A stretch of 58,143 bases of DNA, taken from NCBI GenBank assembly GCA_963802205.1, contig CAWDHW010000034.1, forward strand, positions 1-58,143, read 5' to 3'. Positions 42,712 to 51,676 of the stretch are shown here, piece by piece. Below the pieces are notes generated by a model. It did not search any database, had not been told where the DNA came from, and saw only the letters and a program-made list of their open reading frames with translations. The position numbers and the translations under genes are program-made. Origin of the DNA: DYRB01 sp963802205. GTDB lineage: Bacteria > Pseudomonadota > Gammaproteobacteria > Chromatiales > Chromatiaceae. The number at the start of each line of letters is the position of its first letter. Positions within the stretch are counted from its first letter, which is position 1.

Positions 42712-42739
42712 AAAAGGGCGGGGCTCCCCGCCCTTTTTT
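42712..42739 (+). terminator. Rho-independent terminator
   Basis: AAAAGGGCGGGG pairs perfectly with CCCCGCCCTTTT around a 2-base loop and continues into a T run. It closes the small acidic gene. Confidence 0.85.
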
Positions 42740-42807
42740 GTGCCCGACCGAATCTGCGCCGAGCACCACCCAGCCCGACCTGGCCTGACCCAAGTGCCGG
42801 AGGTCTC

Positions 42808-43734
42808 TTGTCCGACCGCCCTGCCCCGCCCCCCTCGGCAATGACGCCCACCGCCGAGCGCCTGCGTACCCTGCTCCAGGGTACCGGCCTGCTGGTGATG
42901 CCCTGCTGCTACGATGCCCTGTCCGCCCGACTGGTGGAACGCGCCGGCTTCCCCCTGACCTTCATGAGTGGCTTCGCCGTTGCCGCCGCCCGTCTGGCCC
43001 TCCCGGACACCGGCCTGATCTCCTATGCGGAGATGCTCGACCAGGGCCGTTCCATCTGCGAGGCGGTCTCCATCCCCGTCATAGGCGACGGCGACACCGG
43101 CTACGGCAATCCCGCCAATGTCCGGCGCAGCGTCTTCGGCTACGCCCGGGCGGGCTTCGCCGGCGTCATGATCGAGGATCAGGTCGCCCCCAAGCGCTGC
43201 GGCCACACGCGCGGCAAGGAGGTGGTGGGGCGCGACGAGGCCGTGGCGCGACTGCGCGCGGCGGTGGACGCCCGCGACGAGGGGGCGGGGATCTGCATCG
43301 TCGCCCGCACCGATGCCCGTGCGACCCTGGGCCTGGACGAGGCGATCTGGCGTATGCGCGCCTTCGCCGACCTGGGTGCCGACGTGGTCTTTCTGGAGGC
43401 CCCGCGCAGCGAAGCGGACATGGTCGCCTTCTGTACCCAGGTCCCCGGGGTACGCATGGCCAACATGCTGGAGGAGGGCGACACGCCCATACTGCCGCCG
43501 GAACGGCTGGCCGCCCTCGGCTATCGCATCGCCGCTTATCCCCTGACCCTGCTCAACAGCGCCGTCTACGCCATGCAGTCGGCCCTGGCCGACCTGAGCG
43601 CCGGGCGCACCCCAGCGCGGCGGGTGGACTTCGCCAGCATCCGCGATCTGGTGGGCTTCGACGACTACGACCGCACCCTGCAGCGTTACACCGTCCGCGC
43701 CCAACCCCAGTGCGAACCGGATCCCAAGCCATGA
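42808..43734 (+). CDS. Isocitrate lyase/PEP mutase family enzyme
   Basis: This 308-residue TIM-barrel enzyme belongs to the superfamily of methylisocitrate lyase, PEP mutase and oxaloacetate decarboxylase. Landmarks: PCCYDALSARLVERAGF, VIGDGDTGYGNP (metal site), GVMIEDQVAPKRCGH (catalytic Cys loop) and IVARTDAR. I chose TTG 42808 because GGAGG ends 4 bases before it; ATG 42841 is the alternative and lacks a ribosome site. Substrate preference cannot be read by eye. The gene overlaps the Sel1 gene by 4 bp (ATGA). Confidence 0.87.
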   Translation: MSDRPAPPPSAMTPTAERLRTLLQGTGLLVMPCCYDALSARLVERAGFPLTFMSGFAVAAARLALPDTGLISYAEMLDQGRSICEAVSIPVIGDGDTGYGNPANVRRSVFGYARAGFAGVMIEDQVAPKRCGHTRGKEVVGRDEAVARLRAAVDARDEGAGICIVARTDARATLGLDEAIWRMRAFADLGADVVFLEAPRSEADMVAFCTQVPGVRMANMLEEGDTPILPPERLAALGYRIAAYPLTLLNSAVYAMQSALADLSAGRTPARRVDFASIRDLVGFDDYDRTLQRYTVRAQPQCEPDPKP

Positions 43735-44048
43735 CCGATACCAGCTACCTCAAGGACTTCGTCCTCCTGCGTAATGACCCTTCCAAGGTCGGCGTGGTGC
43801 GCGCCGCGGCGGAGCGCGGAGAGGTCGATGCCCAATTCACCCTGGGACTCATCTACGCCGAGGGGCGCGGGGTGGAGATCGACTTGGCGCTGGCCCACTA
43901 CTGGCTGTCCCTGGCGGTCGCCCAGGGTGACCGCGACGCGAACCAACTGCGCAACGTCGTCGGCAGTCAGATGACCGAAGCCGAGTACCAAGTCTCCAAA
44001 CGGCTGCGCGCCGGGGGTTTCCTGCACGGGGACGGAACCCGCCATTGA
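43731..44048 (+). CDS. Sel1-like repeat protein
   Basis: This 105-residue protein has one clear Sel1/TPR-like unit (AQFTLGLIYAEGRGVEIDLALAHYWLSLA, residues about 36-65, written here as AQFTLGLIYAEGRG and ALAHYWLSLA). It has no signal peptide. It probably mediates a protein contact. Translational coupling to the PEP-mutase-family gene is likely from the ATGA overlap. Confidence 0.8.
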   Translation: MTDTSYLKDFVLLRNDPSKVGVVRAAAERGEVDAQFTLGLIYAEGRGVEIDLALAHYWLSLAVAQGDRDANQLRNVVGSQMTEAEYQVSKRLRAGGFLHGDGTRH

Positions 44049-44149
44049 GCCGGCCCCGGCCTTGGCGGCGGGTACAGGGGCGTCGCTCACATCCGCAGGG
44101 GCAAATCTGGGATGATCAGCGCACCCCACAACCCCGGAGAACCCGGCAC

Positions 44150-44524
44150 ATGCCCACCACCCCCCCTACCGCTGCCCTCGCCGCCATCCTGACGGCCGGC
44201 ACTCTCCTGATCGCCGGCTGCTCGACGACTTCCGGCCCAATCAACCCCCCGCCGACACCCAAGGGCCCTCACCCGATGACCCTCACCCTCCAGCGGGCGG
44301 ACTCCCCCGAAGGCGCCATGATCCCCATGGTCATCGTTATCGACGGGCAGGAAATCTATGGGCTGCGCAACGGGGAGACCTACCGCATCCGGCTCGACCC
44401 AGGTCAGTACGTCCTGGGCTGGCGCCTGGGCCTGAACACCTGCAACCAGACGATCTTCCTGCGCAAGGGCCGGGACGCGACCCTGAAATTGTCCAACACC
44501 TGCAACATCCCGCCGGAGCCCTAG
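44150..44524 (+). CDS. Small lipoprotein of unknown function
   Basis: This 124-residue precursor has a type II signal with lipobox LIAGC. The mature part has a Pro-rich linker (INPPPTPKGPH) and a compact beta domain (MVIVIDGQEIYGLRNGE, YRIRLDPGQYVLGWRLG) with two Cys (NTCNQTIF, NTCNIP) that may pair. It lies convergent with tgt. No family is recognised. Confidence 0.8.
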   Translation: MPTTPPTAALAAILTAGTLLIAGCSTTSGPINPPPTPKGPHPMTLTLQRADSPEGAMIPMVIVIDGQEIYGLRNGETYRIRLDPGQYVLGWRLGLNTCNQTIFLRKGRDATLKLSNTCNIPPEP

Positions 44525-45625
44525 CCAATAGGCTCCCGCCTGGCCTGGAAGGCCGCCACCCAGGCGGCCAGGCGCCCCGCAGCGATGGCCGAACGCAGGT
44601 CCCGCATCAGGTCCTGGTAATAGGTCAGGTTATGAATGGTGTTCAGGCGCGCCCCCAGGATCTCGTTGCAGCGATCCAGGTGGCGCAGATAGCCGCGGCT
44701 ATAGTTGCGACAGGTGTAGCAGCCGCACTCCGGGTCGATGGGACCAGCGTCGTCCCGGTAGCGGGCGTTGCGGATGCGCACCACCCCGCTACGGGTGAAC
44801 AGGTGCCCGTTGCGCCCGTTGCGGGTGGGCAGGACGCAGTCGAACATGTCCACCCCACGGCACACGGCCGCGACGATGTCCTGGGGGGTACCGACCCCCA
44901 TCAAATAGCGCGGGCGCTCCGCCGGAAGACGCCCGGCCAGGTGATCCAGGACCCGCAGCCGGTCCTCTGCCGGCTCCCCCACCGAGAGCCCGCCGATGGC
45001 ATAGCCGTCGAAGCCGATCTCCAGGAGCCCGTCCAGGGAGCGCGAGCGCAATCCCTCGAACATACCACCCTGGACGATGCCGAACAGGGCGGCCGGATTG
45101 TCTGCCGTGGGCAATGCGGCTGCGCGCTGCCCAGCGCAGGGATAGTTCCATGGAGACCCGAGCCTGGTCCTCCGTGGCTGGATAGGGCGTGCACTCGTCG
45201 AAGATCATGACGATGTCCGAGCCGAGTGCCCGTTGTACGGCCATGGACTCCTCCGGCCCCAGGAAGACCTGGCCACCGTCGATGGGGGATTTGAACTTGA
45301 CCCCCGCCTCTGTAATGCGGCGCATAGCCCCCAGGCTGAAGACCTGGAAGCCCCCCGAGTCCGTCAGGATCGGCCGCGACCAGTGCATGAAGTCGTGCAG
45401 CCCACCCAAGCGCCCGATGGTTTGGGTCCCAGGGCGCAACATTAGGTGAAAGGTGTTGCCTAGAACGATCTGGGCGCCGAGCCCCTCCAACTCCTCCGGT
45501 GTCATCGCCTTGACCGTCCCGTAGGTCCCCACGGGCATGAAGGCCGGGGTCTCTATCTCGCCGCGGGGAAAGGTCAGGCGCCCCCGCCGGGCCGCCCCGT
45601 CGGTCGCCAACAGGTCAAAGCGCAT
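44521..45625 (-). pseudogene. tgt: Queuine/preQ1 tRNA-ribosyltransferase Tgt (one frameshift)
   Basis: Tgt exchanges guanine 34 for preQ1 in GUN-anticodon tRNAs. The N-terminal half carries MPVGTYGTVKAMTPEEL and the catalytic region LTDSGGFQVFSL. The C-terminal half carries FGIVQGGMFEGLR, the active-site GYAIGGLSVGEP, CVLPTRNGRNG and the zinc motif CGCYTCRNYSRGYLRH. The frame shifts by +1 near 45110: CCCACGGCAGAC has one G more than the expected AHADNPAALFGIVQGG reading. Corrected length is about 367 residues, near normal. A downstream HAD gene begins before the Tgt start on the same strand, with an 11-bp overlap. Confidence 0.92.
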
Positions 45626-46325
45626 GGATCTGGCCCCCTAGCCAATGGCAGAAACCGTCCAGATCGGTCACCTCGGCCTGGGGCGGCGCCAGGTCCTCCG
45701 GCCAGGCCCGGCCGAAGCGGTTGACCCACACCGCCCTCATGCCCACTGCCTGTGCCGCCGCCACATCGAGCACCGGGTCATCCCCCAGATGGATCGCCTC
45801 CCCGGGTGCGGCCCCGGCCAGACGAAGGGCCTGGTGGAACAGGGCCGGGTCTGGCTTGGCCGCCCCTACCGCGCCCGCCGTCAGGCTGTGGTGGAAGAGC
45901 CCCCGCAACGGGGTCTGCCCCAGGTCCGAGTTGCCGTTGGTCACCGAGACCAGGCGGAAGCGACCGACCAGGTCCCGCAAGACCCGGACTACGTCCGGGT
46001 AGGGCTCCACCCGGTTGCGCGCCTCCAGGAAGACCCACATGCCCTGCTCGGCCAGGGACTCGGGGTAACCGAAGTCGCGCAACAGCAGGCGCAGCGACGC
46101 GGTGCGAAGGGCGGTTACGTCATGGGCCAGGTCCGGGCGGTCACGCATGAGCCCCCTGCGATGCCGGCGCAGGCTGTCCTGGTCATGTGCCAGGGCCAGG
46201 CGCGGAGCAACCCCGGCGAGCCAGTCTGCAAGCCTGGACTCCGCCAAGCGGATGGGTGGCTCGCAGGGCCACAGGGTGTCATCCAGATCGATGGTCAGGA
46301 GCTTGGGCGGGGCGCGTAATGTCAT
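45615..46325 (-). CDS. HAD-superfamily phosphatase (YigB-like)
   Basis: This 236-residue HAD-IA hydrolase shows motif I LLTIDLDDTLWPCEPP, motif II VSVTNGNSDL, motif III Lys in AAKPDPALFHQAL, and motif IV HLGDDPVLDVAAAQAVG. It resembles YigB-type phosphatases, some of which act on the riboflavin intermediate ARPP; that specificity is inferred. The ATG at 46325 starts at family homology. Its stop lies 11 bp inside the tgt start, so the two are probably co-transcribed. Confidence 0.88.
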   Translation of the reverse strand: MTLRAPPKLLTIDLDDTLWPCEPPIRLAESRLADWLAGVAPRLALAHDQDSLRRHRRGLMRDRPDLAHDVTALRTASLRLLLRDFGYPESLAEQGMWVFLEARNRVEPYPDVVRVLRDLVGRFRLVSVTNGNSDLGQTPLRGLFHHSLTAGAVGAAKPDPALFHQALRLAGAAPGEAIHLGDDPVLDVAAAQAVGMRAVWVNRFGRAWPEDLAPPQAEVTDLDGFCHWLGGQIHAL

Positions 46326-46437
46326 CGTACAGGGGCCGGCAAGAGGGACTCCATTGTGCCTGCCGCCGCGCGCGAAAAGAATCCCGAGCCTGCGCTCATT
46401 GGGCTCGCTGGCACCAGGCCCAGGATACCTGGTCCCA

Positions 46438-47880
46438 TCAAGCCGTTCCGATACACCCGCGCAGACGCAGCGTGACCAAGAGGCCGCCCAGCTCCAAAGC
46501 CGTCCCCGATCCCGGCCCGCCGCGCCCGAACAGCAACTCTGCCCCATAGGCGTCGCAGATGTCCTGAGCGATGGCCAAGCCGAGCCCGGACCCCTGGGTG
46601 CGTTCATCGAGCCGCAGTCCCCGTCTCCCCAAGGCATCCAGGGCCTCGTCCGGGACCCCGGGGCCGTCGTCCTCGATCTGAACCATCACCGGGTCCGCAG
46701 GCTTGGCTGGCCTGAGAACCCGTACCGCAACCCGGTCGGTGGCCCAGTTGGAGGCGTTCTCCAGTAGGTTACCCAGGAGCTCCGTCAGGTCCTCCGGGAG
46801 CATCAGCACCCGCAGGGCGTCGTGGCCATCCAGCTCCCAGCGCAGCCGGGATCCGTTGGGGCTGCGCCGGAGGGTGCGGACCACCTGGTCAAGGATGACC
46901 GGCAAGTCCGCGCCGGGGTCCCCGGCCCCTACCCTCCCGCCGCCCGTCAACCCCTGACCGCGGGGGTGCCCTCGCGCCCGGATGCGCGCCCGGATCAGTT
47001 CCCGGTCCACCCGCTGGCGCATGGTCTGGGCCAGGCCGTCGAGGTCATCCGCCAGCCCCGCTTGCCCAGCCGCGCGCAGGCGCTGGGCATCCGCGGCCAG
47101 AACCACGAGCGGGGTCTTGAGCCCGTGGGCCAGGTCGGCGGTCCAGGCCCGGGCCCGTTCGATGGCACCGTCCTGGGCGTCGAGCAGGGCGTTGACCTCC
47201 TCCGCCAAGGGCAGTACCTCGTCGGGGTAGTCGGCAGGCAGGCGCCGCGCCTCCCCGGAGCGGATGGACTTGAGTCCCAGACGCACTGCATCCAGGGGGG
47301 CAAGCCCGATGCGCACTTGAAACCACGCGGCGAGCACCAGCGCGCACCCAAGCAGGGCCAAATAGGGAAGCATGTCGGTGGCGAAGGACCGGCGCGCCTC
47401 CGCCAGCTCCGCCCGGTCCAGGGCCACCGCGACCCGCAGGCGGCGCCCCTCGGAGTCCGGGCGAAAGACCACCGAATGCTCCACCACCAGGAGCGCCTCA
47501 TCACCGGGACCCGCCAACTCGTAGCGGTGCAGGACCCCGTCGGGCGGGCTGTCCTCCGGCAGGTCCAGGACCGAGTCCCAGAGGGAACGCGACCGCAGCA
47601 GGGTCGGCCTGTCCTCGTCCTGAATCTGCCAGTAGAGCCCGCTCAAAGGGATTTGGTAGCGCGGGTCCGCCAAGGACAGGTCGAATTGGACACGCCCGTC
47701 GGGGGCGGCCTTGAGATGGGCCAGGATCTGACCTAGGGTGTCGTCGAGCTGGTCCTCGACGCGCCGTTCCACATGGCGCTCGAACAGGGCGGAAAGCCCA
47801 AACCCGGCCACTAAAAGGGCCAGAGAAATGGATACCGCGGACGCCACCAGGAGGCGGAATCGCAGGGAACGGCGGGTCAT
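46438..47880 (-). CDS. Sensor histidine kinase (PhoQ/QseC type)
   Basis: This 480-residue membrane kinase has two transmembrane helices (LLVASAVSISLALLVAGFGL and YLALLGCALVLAAWFQV) flanking a periplasmic sensor of about 140 residues. A HAMP-like segment and the H-box DLAHGLKTPLVVLA (around residue 245) follow. The ATPase domain has the N-box LLGNLLENASNWA, the D-box DDGPGVPDEAL and the late GSGLGLAIAQDICDAYG. The gene overlaps its regulator by 4 bp. A low-complexity Gly/Arg loop (ARGHPRGQGLTGGGRVG) interrupts the region between H-box and ATPase. Confidence 0.92.
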   Translation of the reverse strand: MTRRSLRFRLLVASAVSISLALLVAGFGLSALFERHVERRVEDQLDDTLGQILAHLKAAPDGRVQFDLSLADPRYQIPLSGLYWQIQDEDRPTLLRSRSLWDSVLDLPEDSPPDGVLHRYELAGPGDEALLVVEHSVVFRPDSEGRRLRVAVALDRAELAEARRSFATDMLPYLALLGCALVLAAWFQVRIGLAPLDAVRLGLKSIRSGEARRLPADYPDEVLPLAEEVNALLDAQDGAIERARAWTADLAHGLKTPLVVLAADAQRLRAAGQAGLADDLDGLAQTMRQRVDRELIRARIRARGHPRGQGLTGGGRVGAGDPGADLPVILDQVVRTLRRSPNGSRLRWELDGHDALRVLMLPEDLTELLGNLLENASNWATDRVAVRVLRPAKPADPVMVQIEDDGPGVPDEALDALGRRGLRLDERTQGSGLGLAIAQDICDAYGAELLFGRGGPGSGTALELGGLLVTLRLRGCIGTA

Positions 47881-48557
47881 GCCGTATTCGGTGGGGGGGC
47901 TGGATCGTCTACCAGATAGCCGAAGCCACGGCGGGTCTGGATCAGGTCCAACCCCAGCTTACGGCGCAGTCGGCCCACCAGGACCTCCACCCCGTTGGTG
48001 TCGCGCTCGATCCCGTCACCGTATATCTGCTCGGCCAGCTCACCCTGGGAGACCACCACCCCCTTGTGGTGTAGCAAGACCGCGAGCAGGCGGTACTCCT
48101 GGGGCGAAAGGTGGATCTGGACCCCATCCAGGGCGACGCGCATCTGGCGCGGGTCCAGGGTCAGTCCGCCGGCCCGCAGCACAGGCGATCCCTGGCCCGA
48201 GGCGCGCCGCAGCAAGGCCCGCAGCCGCGCCAGGACCTCCTCCACCCGAAACGGCTTGGGCAGGTAGTCGTCTGCCCCGGCATCGATGCCCTCCACCCGC
48301 TCGCTCCAGTCCCCGCGGGCGGTGAGGATCAGGACCGGTAAGTCGCGGCCCGCCGCGCGCCAGCGTTTGAGCACCGCGAGCCCATCCATGCCCTTGAGTC
48401 CCAGGTCCAGGATGACCGCCGAATAGGGCTCGGTATCGCCGAGGAACCAGGCTTCCTCGCCCTCCCCGGTGTGCTCCACCAGATAGCCGGCCCCGGTCAG
48501 GGCGCGGGTCAGGACCTCGACGGTACGCGGATCGTCTTCCACCACCAGGACGCGCAT
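47877..48557 (-). CDS. OmpR-family response regulator (PhoP/QseB type)
   Basis: This 226-residue regulator has a receiver domain (VEDDPRTVEVL, phosphoacceptor in VILDLGLKGMDG, LILTARGDW, Lys in YLPKPF) and a winged-helix DNA-binding domain (HLSPQEYRLLAVLLHH, VEVLVGRLRRKLG, TRRGFGYLV). I chose ATG 48557 because it overlaps the PepSY stop as TGATG; a GTG one codon earlier is possible. The order PepSY-regulator-kinase matches known PepSY-linked systems, and direct repeats in the divergent promoter are its likely target. Confidence 0.93.
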   Translation of the reverse strand: MRVLVVEDDPRTVEVLTRALTGAGYLVEHTGEGEEAWFLGDTEPYSAVILDLGLKGMDGLAVLKRWRAAGRDLPVLILTARGDWSERVEGIDAGADDYLPKPFRVEEVLARLRALLRRASGQGSPVLRAGGLTLDPRQMRVALDGVQIHLSPQEYRLLAVLLHHKGVVVSQGELAEQIYGDGIERDTNGVEVLVGRLRRKLGLDLIQTRRGFGYLVDDPAPPPNTA

Positions 48558-48916
48558 CACTCGCCCTCCCAGCGGCGCAGGATCTCGCCGCTATGGGCGT
48601 CGATCTCCAGTTCGTAGAGCCGCCCCTTGGGGTCCAGCAGTTTGATCTCGTAGATCCAGCGGCCGTCCTCGCGTTCCAGTTCCGTGTCCAGGACCCGGCC
48701 CGCCGCCTCGGGGCGGACGCGCTTGAGGATCTCGGTCATCGTCAGGATCTCGCCGCCCTCGCTGGCCCGACGCGCACGATCATGGCTGTCGTCATCGTCT
48801 TCCCAGGCATTGGCCCGCTGCCCATGCTTCCCATTGCCGTCCGCATGGGCCAACGCCTGCCCTGTGACCAGGGCAAGGGCCAGTGCAAACAGCAGATGGG
48901 TGGGGCGCCTGGGCAT
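48557..48916 (-). CDS. Secreted PepSY-domain protein
   Basis: This 119-residue precursor has a Sec signal (LLFALALALVTGQALA), a charged linker with His/Asp-rich WEDDDDSHDRA, and a PepSY domain (LTMTEILKRVRPEAAGRVLD, YEIKLLDPKGRLYELEIDAHSG). PepSY proteins encoded with PhoQ-type kinases often modulate the sensor or a periplasmic partner. It is the first gene of the PepSY-regulator-kinase operon and lies divergent from the cytochrome operon. Confidence 0.88.
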   Translation of the reverse strand: MPRRPTHLLFALALALVTGQALAHADGNGKHGQRANAWEDDDDSHDRARRASEGGEILTMTEILKRVRPEAAGRVLDTELEREDGRWIYEIKLLDPKGRLYELEIDAHSGEILRRWEGE

Positions 48917-48924
48917 GGAGCGAC

Positions 48925-48959
48925 ATTCTAGGCCATAGCACCCTGACAATTCGCTGACA
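48925..48959 (-). promoter_or_regulatory. Response-regulator-type direct repeats with -10 box
   Basis: On the minus strand TGTCAG-N5-TGTCAG (48943-48959) repeats with an 11-bp period, the spacing used by OmpR-family dimers. TAGAAT (48925-48930) lies 12 bp downstream as a -10 box, with no separate -35. This fits activation of the PepSY-regulator-kinase operon by its own regulator; the same site could serve the divergent cytochrome operon. Confidence 0.55.
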
Positions 48960-49085
48960 GACGCACTCAGGGGATGTTCACGCGGCCTTGCCCACACTCG
49001 CTCCCTAAGGCCAGGCAGCCGCCGCGGCCGAACCGCCCGTCGCACCCGGATTCGACCGGGGCGATACCACGAGGAGCAAGCCCCC

Positions 49086-49706
49086 ATGACCGACTCACGC
49101 CAACTCTTCCTCGACTCCATTGCCCCACAGGCCGACCCGGGCACCCGGGTACGGGTCTGGGATGCCTTCGTCCGCCTGTTCCATTGGGGTCTGGTCGCCG
49201 CCGTGCTGACCGCCTACTTCACCGAGGATGAGTTCCTCGGGCTGCATACCTGGGCCGGCTACACGGTCCTCGGTCTGATCGGTGCCCGCCTCCTGTGGGG
49301 CCTGGTGGGCTCGCCCCACGCCCGCTGGTCGGACTTCGTCCGCGGCCCCTGCGCCACCTGGGCCTATCTCTCCGACGTCCTGCGCGGTCGCGCCGCCCGT
49401 TATCTGGGGCACAACCCCGCCGGTGGGGCCATGGTGGTGGCCCTGCTGCTGGGGCTGACCGCCACCGCACTCACCGGCGTGGCCGCGCTCGGGGCGGGCG
49501 AGGCTGCCGGCCCCCTGGCGCCCTACCTGCAAGGACTCTCGCCTGAGGTGGCCCATGACCTGGAAGAGTTCCATGAATGGATCGCCAACCTGACCATGCT
49601 GCTGATCCCGGTGCACCTGATCGGCGTGGCGTTCGCCAGCCGGCAGCACGGCGAGAACCTGGTCCGCGCCATGATCGACGGCTACAAGCGCGGAGAGCGG
49701 GCATGA
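49086..49706 (+). CDS. Membrane cytochrome b (cytochrome b561/hydrogenase b type)
   Basis: This 206-residue four-helix membrane cytochrome moves electrons between quinone and periplasmic c-type cytochromes. Candidate heme-ligand His residues are in LFHWGLVA, LGLHTWAGY, EFHEWIANL and IPVHLIGVA. GAGGAGCAAG precedes the ATG. It is the first gene of a three-gene operon with a DUF1924/SHP-type cytochrome and a diheme cytochrome, overlapping the second by 4 bp (ATGA). Confidence 0.88.
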   Translation: MTDSRQLFLDSIAPQADPGTRVRVWDAFVRLFHWGLVAAVLTAYFTEDEFLGLHTWAGYTVLGLIGARLLWGLVGSPHARWSDFVRGPCATWAYLSDVLRGRAARYLGHNPAGGAMVVALLLGLTATALTGVAALGAGEAAGPLAPYLQGLSPEVAHDLEEFHEWIANLTMLLIPVHLIGVAFASRQHGENLVRAMIDGYKRGERA

Positions 49707-50125
49707 AGCGCCCACCGAATTTGCCCTTCACCCAGATCCTGGCGCTGGGCGCGCTGCTGTACGCCACCAACCCTGTGCGGGCCGCGGTCCCCGGCGAGGA
49801 CCTGATCGCCGCCTACCAGCGCCTGGGTGCCGGCCCCTTCGATGCCACTGCCGGGGTCCGTGCCTGGGCCCAGGAACACCGCCCCACCGGGGCCGAGGGC
49901 TTAAGGAGCTGCGCGACCTGCCACGGTACCGACCTCACCCGTTCCGGGCGCCATGCCACCACTGGCAAGCCCATCGAGCCCATGGCCGTGTCCACCAACC
50001 CCAAGCGCCTGACGGACCCCGCCCATGTCGAGAAATGGTTCGGGCGCAACTGTCGCTGGACCCTGGGGCGCGAGTGCAGCCCCCAGGAGAAGGGCGACTT
50101 CGTGCGGCTGATCCAGTCGCGATGA
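49703..50125 (+). CDS. DUF1924 (SHP-type) monoheme cytochrome c
   Basis: This 140-residue secreted cytochrome has a Sec signal (ILALGALLYATNPVRA) and one heme-binding CATCH motif near residue 73. The conserved NPKRLTDPAHVEKWFGRNC, CSPQEKGDF block identifies the DUF1924 group, which includes sphaeroides heme protein, an oxygen-binding high-spin cytochrome. Electrons probably arrive from the diheme cytochrome encoded next. Its natural role is unresolved. Confidence 0.88.
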   Translation: MKRPPNLPFTQILALGALLYATNPVRAAVPGEDLIAAYQRLGAGPFDATAGVRAWAQEHRPTGAEGLRSCATCHGTDLTRSGRHATTGKPIEPMAVSTNPKRLTDPAHVEKWFGRNCRWTLGRECSPQEKGDFVRLIQSR

Positions 50126-50153
50126 CAAACACCCACCGATGGAGATCCCGACC

Positions 50154-50705
50154 ATGAACCAAGCCCTGATCGGCGCCCTCGGAGCCGCCTTGCTCGTCCT
50201 CGGCGTGAGCGGTATCGCCTGGAGCGACCATGACCACGGTCGCGGAGACGACCGCAGACCACGGGACGCGGGGGCCACTGCGACCCAGGACCGCTACCGG
50301 ACCGAATGCGGCGGCTGTCATCTGGCCTACCCCCCAGCGCTGCTGTCAGCCGACGGTTGGGACCGGATCATGGGGACCCTTGCCAACCACTTCGGCGACG
50401 ATGCCAGTCTGGAGCCGGTCGTCGCCGCCGATCTGCGGGCCTACCTGAGGGCCAACGCGGCGAACCGGGGCTTGCGGGCGGGCCCCACCGCCTCGCCCGC
50501 GGCCACCGCGGACGGCCCACCGCCCCGTATCACCCAGACCCGCTACTTCCTGCGCAAGCACGATGAGGTACCAACGCGCCTGGTCCGCGGCAATCCGAAG
50601 ATCGGCAGCTTCAGCAACTGCCAGGCGTGCCACGCCGGGGCGGCACAGGGCGACTTCGACGAACACCGTATAGACATCCCCGGCATGGGGCGGTGGGAGG
50701 ATTAA
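50154..50705 (+). CDS. Diheme cytochrome c (DHC type)
   Basis: This 183-residue secreted cytochrome has a signal (ALIGALGAALLVLGVSGIAW) and two heme motifs, CGGCH near residue 54 and CQACH near residue 164. The spacing and the LAYPPALLSADGWDRIMGTL segment match the diheme cytochromes that pair with SHP. GGAG lies 9 bases before the ATG at 50154. The set cyt b-SHP-DHC is a described electron-transfer cluster in phototrophs and other proteobacteria, often with an adjacent two-component system, as here. Confidence 0.9.
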   Translation: MNQALIGALGAALLVLGVSGIAWSDHDHGRGDDRRPRDAGATATQDRYRTECGGCHLAYPPALLSADGWDRIMGTLANHFGDDASLEPVVAADLRAYLRANAANRGLRAGPTASPAATADGPPPRITQTRYFLRKHDEVPTRLVRGNPKIGSFSNCQACHAGAAQGDFDEHRIDIPGMGRWED

Positions 50706-51037
50706 CCCAAATCCGGGGATTGCTCACGCGAAGGCGCGAAGACTTCACGACACCGCTTCTTGGGCAGTCGGAAAGAAACGAGGCGAGGGAGCCGCTCCCA
50801 CGGCTGAGACTCCCCTAAAAAATTCGCTTCTGAAGGTCCAGTCCCAACCGATCCGGCGGCGTTCCGGGGTTCTAGTGGGAGGGGCGGGGAAGTAGACTGC
50901 CAGCGCGGCGTGGCCCAAGCCGGCGAAAGTCGTGCATCAGGCAGAAGGCCACATTGTGCGCCCGTACAAAACCGGGCATTGCGAACTGAATAGAAATACG
51001 GACCCAACCTCGAATGACCCGAAACCAAGGCGGAACC
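50706..51037. other. Gene-free stretch before gmk with REP-like segment
   Basis: No gene is supported. CACGCGAAGGCGCGAAGACTTC near 50725, split into CACGCGAAGG and CGCGAAGACTTC parts, is a GCGAAG-tandem of a type common between genes. TTGCGAACTGAATAG near 50976 may belong to the gmk promoter, but spacing to a -10 box is not convincing. Confidence 0.4.
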
Positions 51038-51676
51038 ATGCCAAACGGCACCCTGTATGTGATTTCGGCCCCCTCCGGGGCCGGCAAGACCAGCCTCGTC
51101 AAGGCCTTGCTCGGGCGCGACCCGGGGCTACACCTGTCGGTGTCCTACACCACCCGGCGCCCGCGTCCGGGGGAGATCGACGGCCTCCACTACCACTTCG
51201 TCGCCCACGAGCGCTTTCAGGCGATGGTCGCCGCCGGGGCCTTTCTGGAGCACGCCCAGGTCTTCGGCAACTGGTATGGGACGGCCGAGGCGACCCTGCG
51301 CGACGAACTGGCGGCCGGGCGGGACCTGATCCTGGAGATCGACTGGCAAGGGGCGCACCAGGTGCGCAATCGCTTTCCGGAGGCGGTGGGCATCTTCATC
51401 CTGCCGCCCGACCTGGCCACCCTCGAAGCCCGGCTGCGCGGGCGCGGTCAGGACGACGCGGCGGTCATCGCCGGGCGCATGGCCCAGGCCCGAGCGGAGA
51501 TCGTCCACCACCTGGACTACGACTATCTGGTGATCAACGACGACTTCGAGGTCGCCCTGGACGACCTGGCCGCCATAGTACGCGCCCGGCGTCTCCTGCA
51601 CCCGATCCGCAGTCCGCTGCTGGGGCCCCTGCTCGCGGACCTGCTGGGGGACAGGACAGAAACCGCCACGGCCTGA
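51038..51676 (+). CDS. gmk: Guanylate kinase
   Basis: This essential 212-residue nucleotide kinase makes GDP from GMP and ATP. The P-loop is SAPSGAGKTSL, the GMP-binding region SYTTRRPRPGEIDG and YHFV, and the catalytic LILEIDWQGAHQVR is intact. I chose ATG 51038 because family homology begins at once and AAGGCGG precedes it; ATG 51014 would add an unsupported extension. rpoZ, a frequent partner, is not downstream. Confidence 0.96.
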   Translation: MPNGTLYVISAPSGAGKTSLVKALLGRDPGLHLSVSYTTRRPRPGEIDGLHYHFVAHERFQAMVAAGAFLEHAQVFGNWYGTAEATLRDELAAGRDLILEIDWQGAHQVRNRFPEAVGIFILPPDLATLEARLRGRGQDDAAVIAGRMAQARAEIVHHLDYDYLVINDDFEVALDDLAAIVRARRLLHPIRSPLLGPLLADLLGDRTETATA

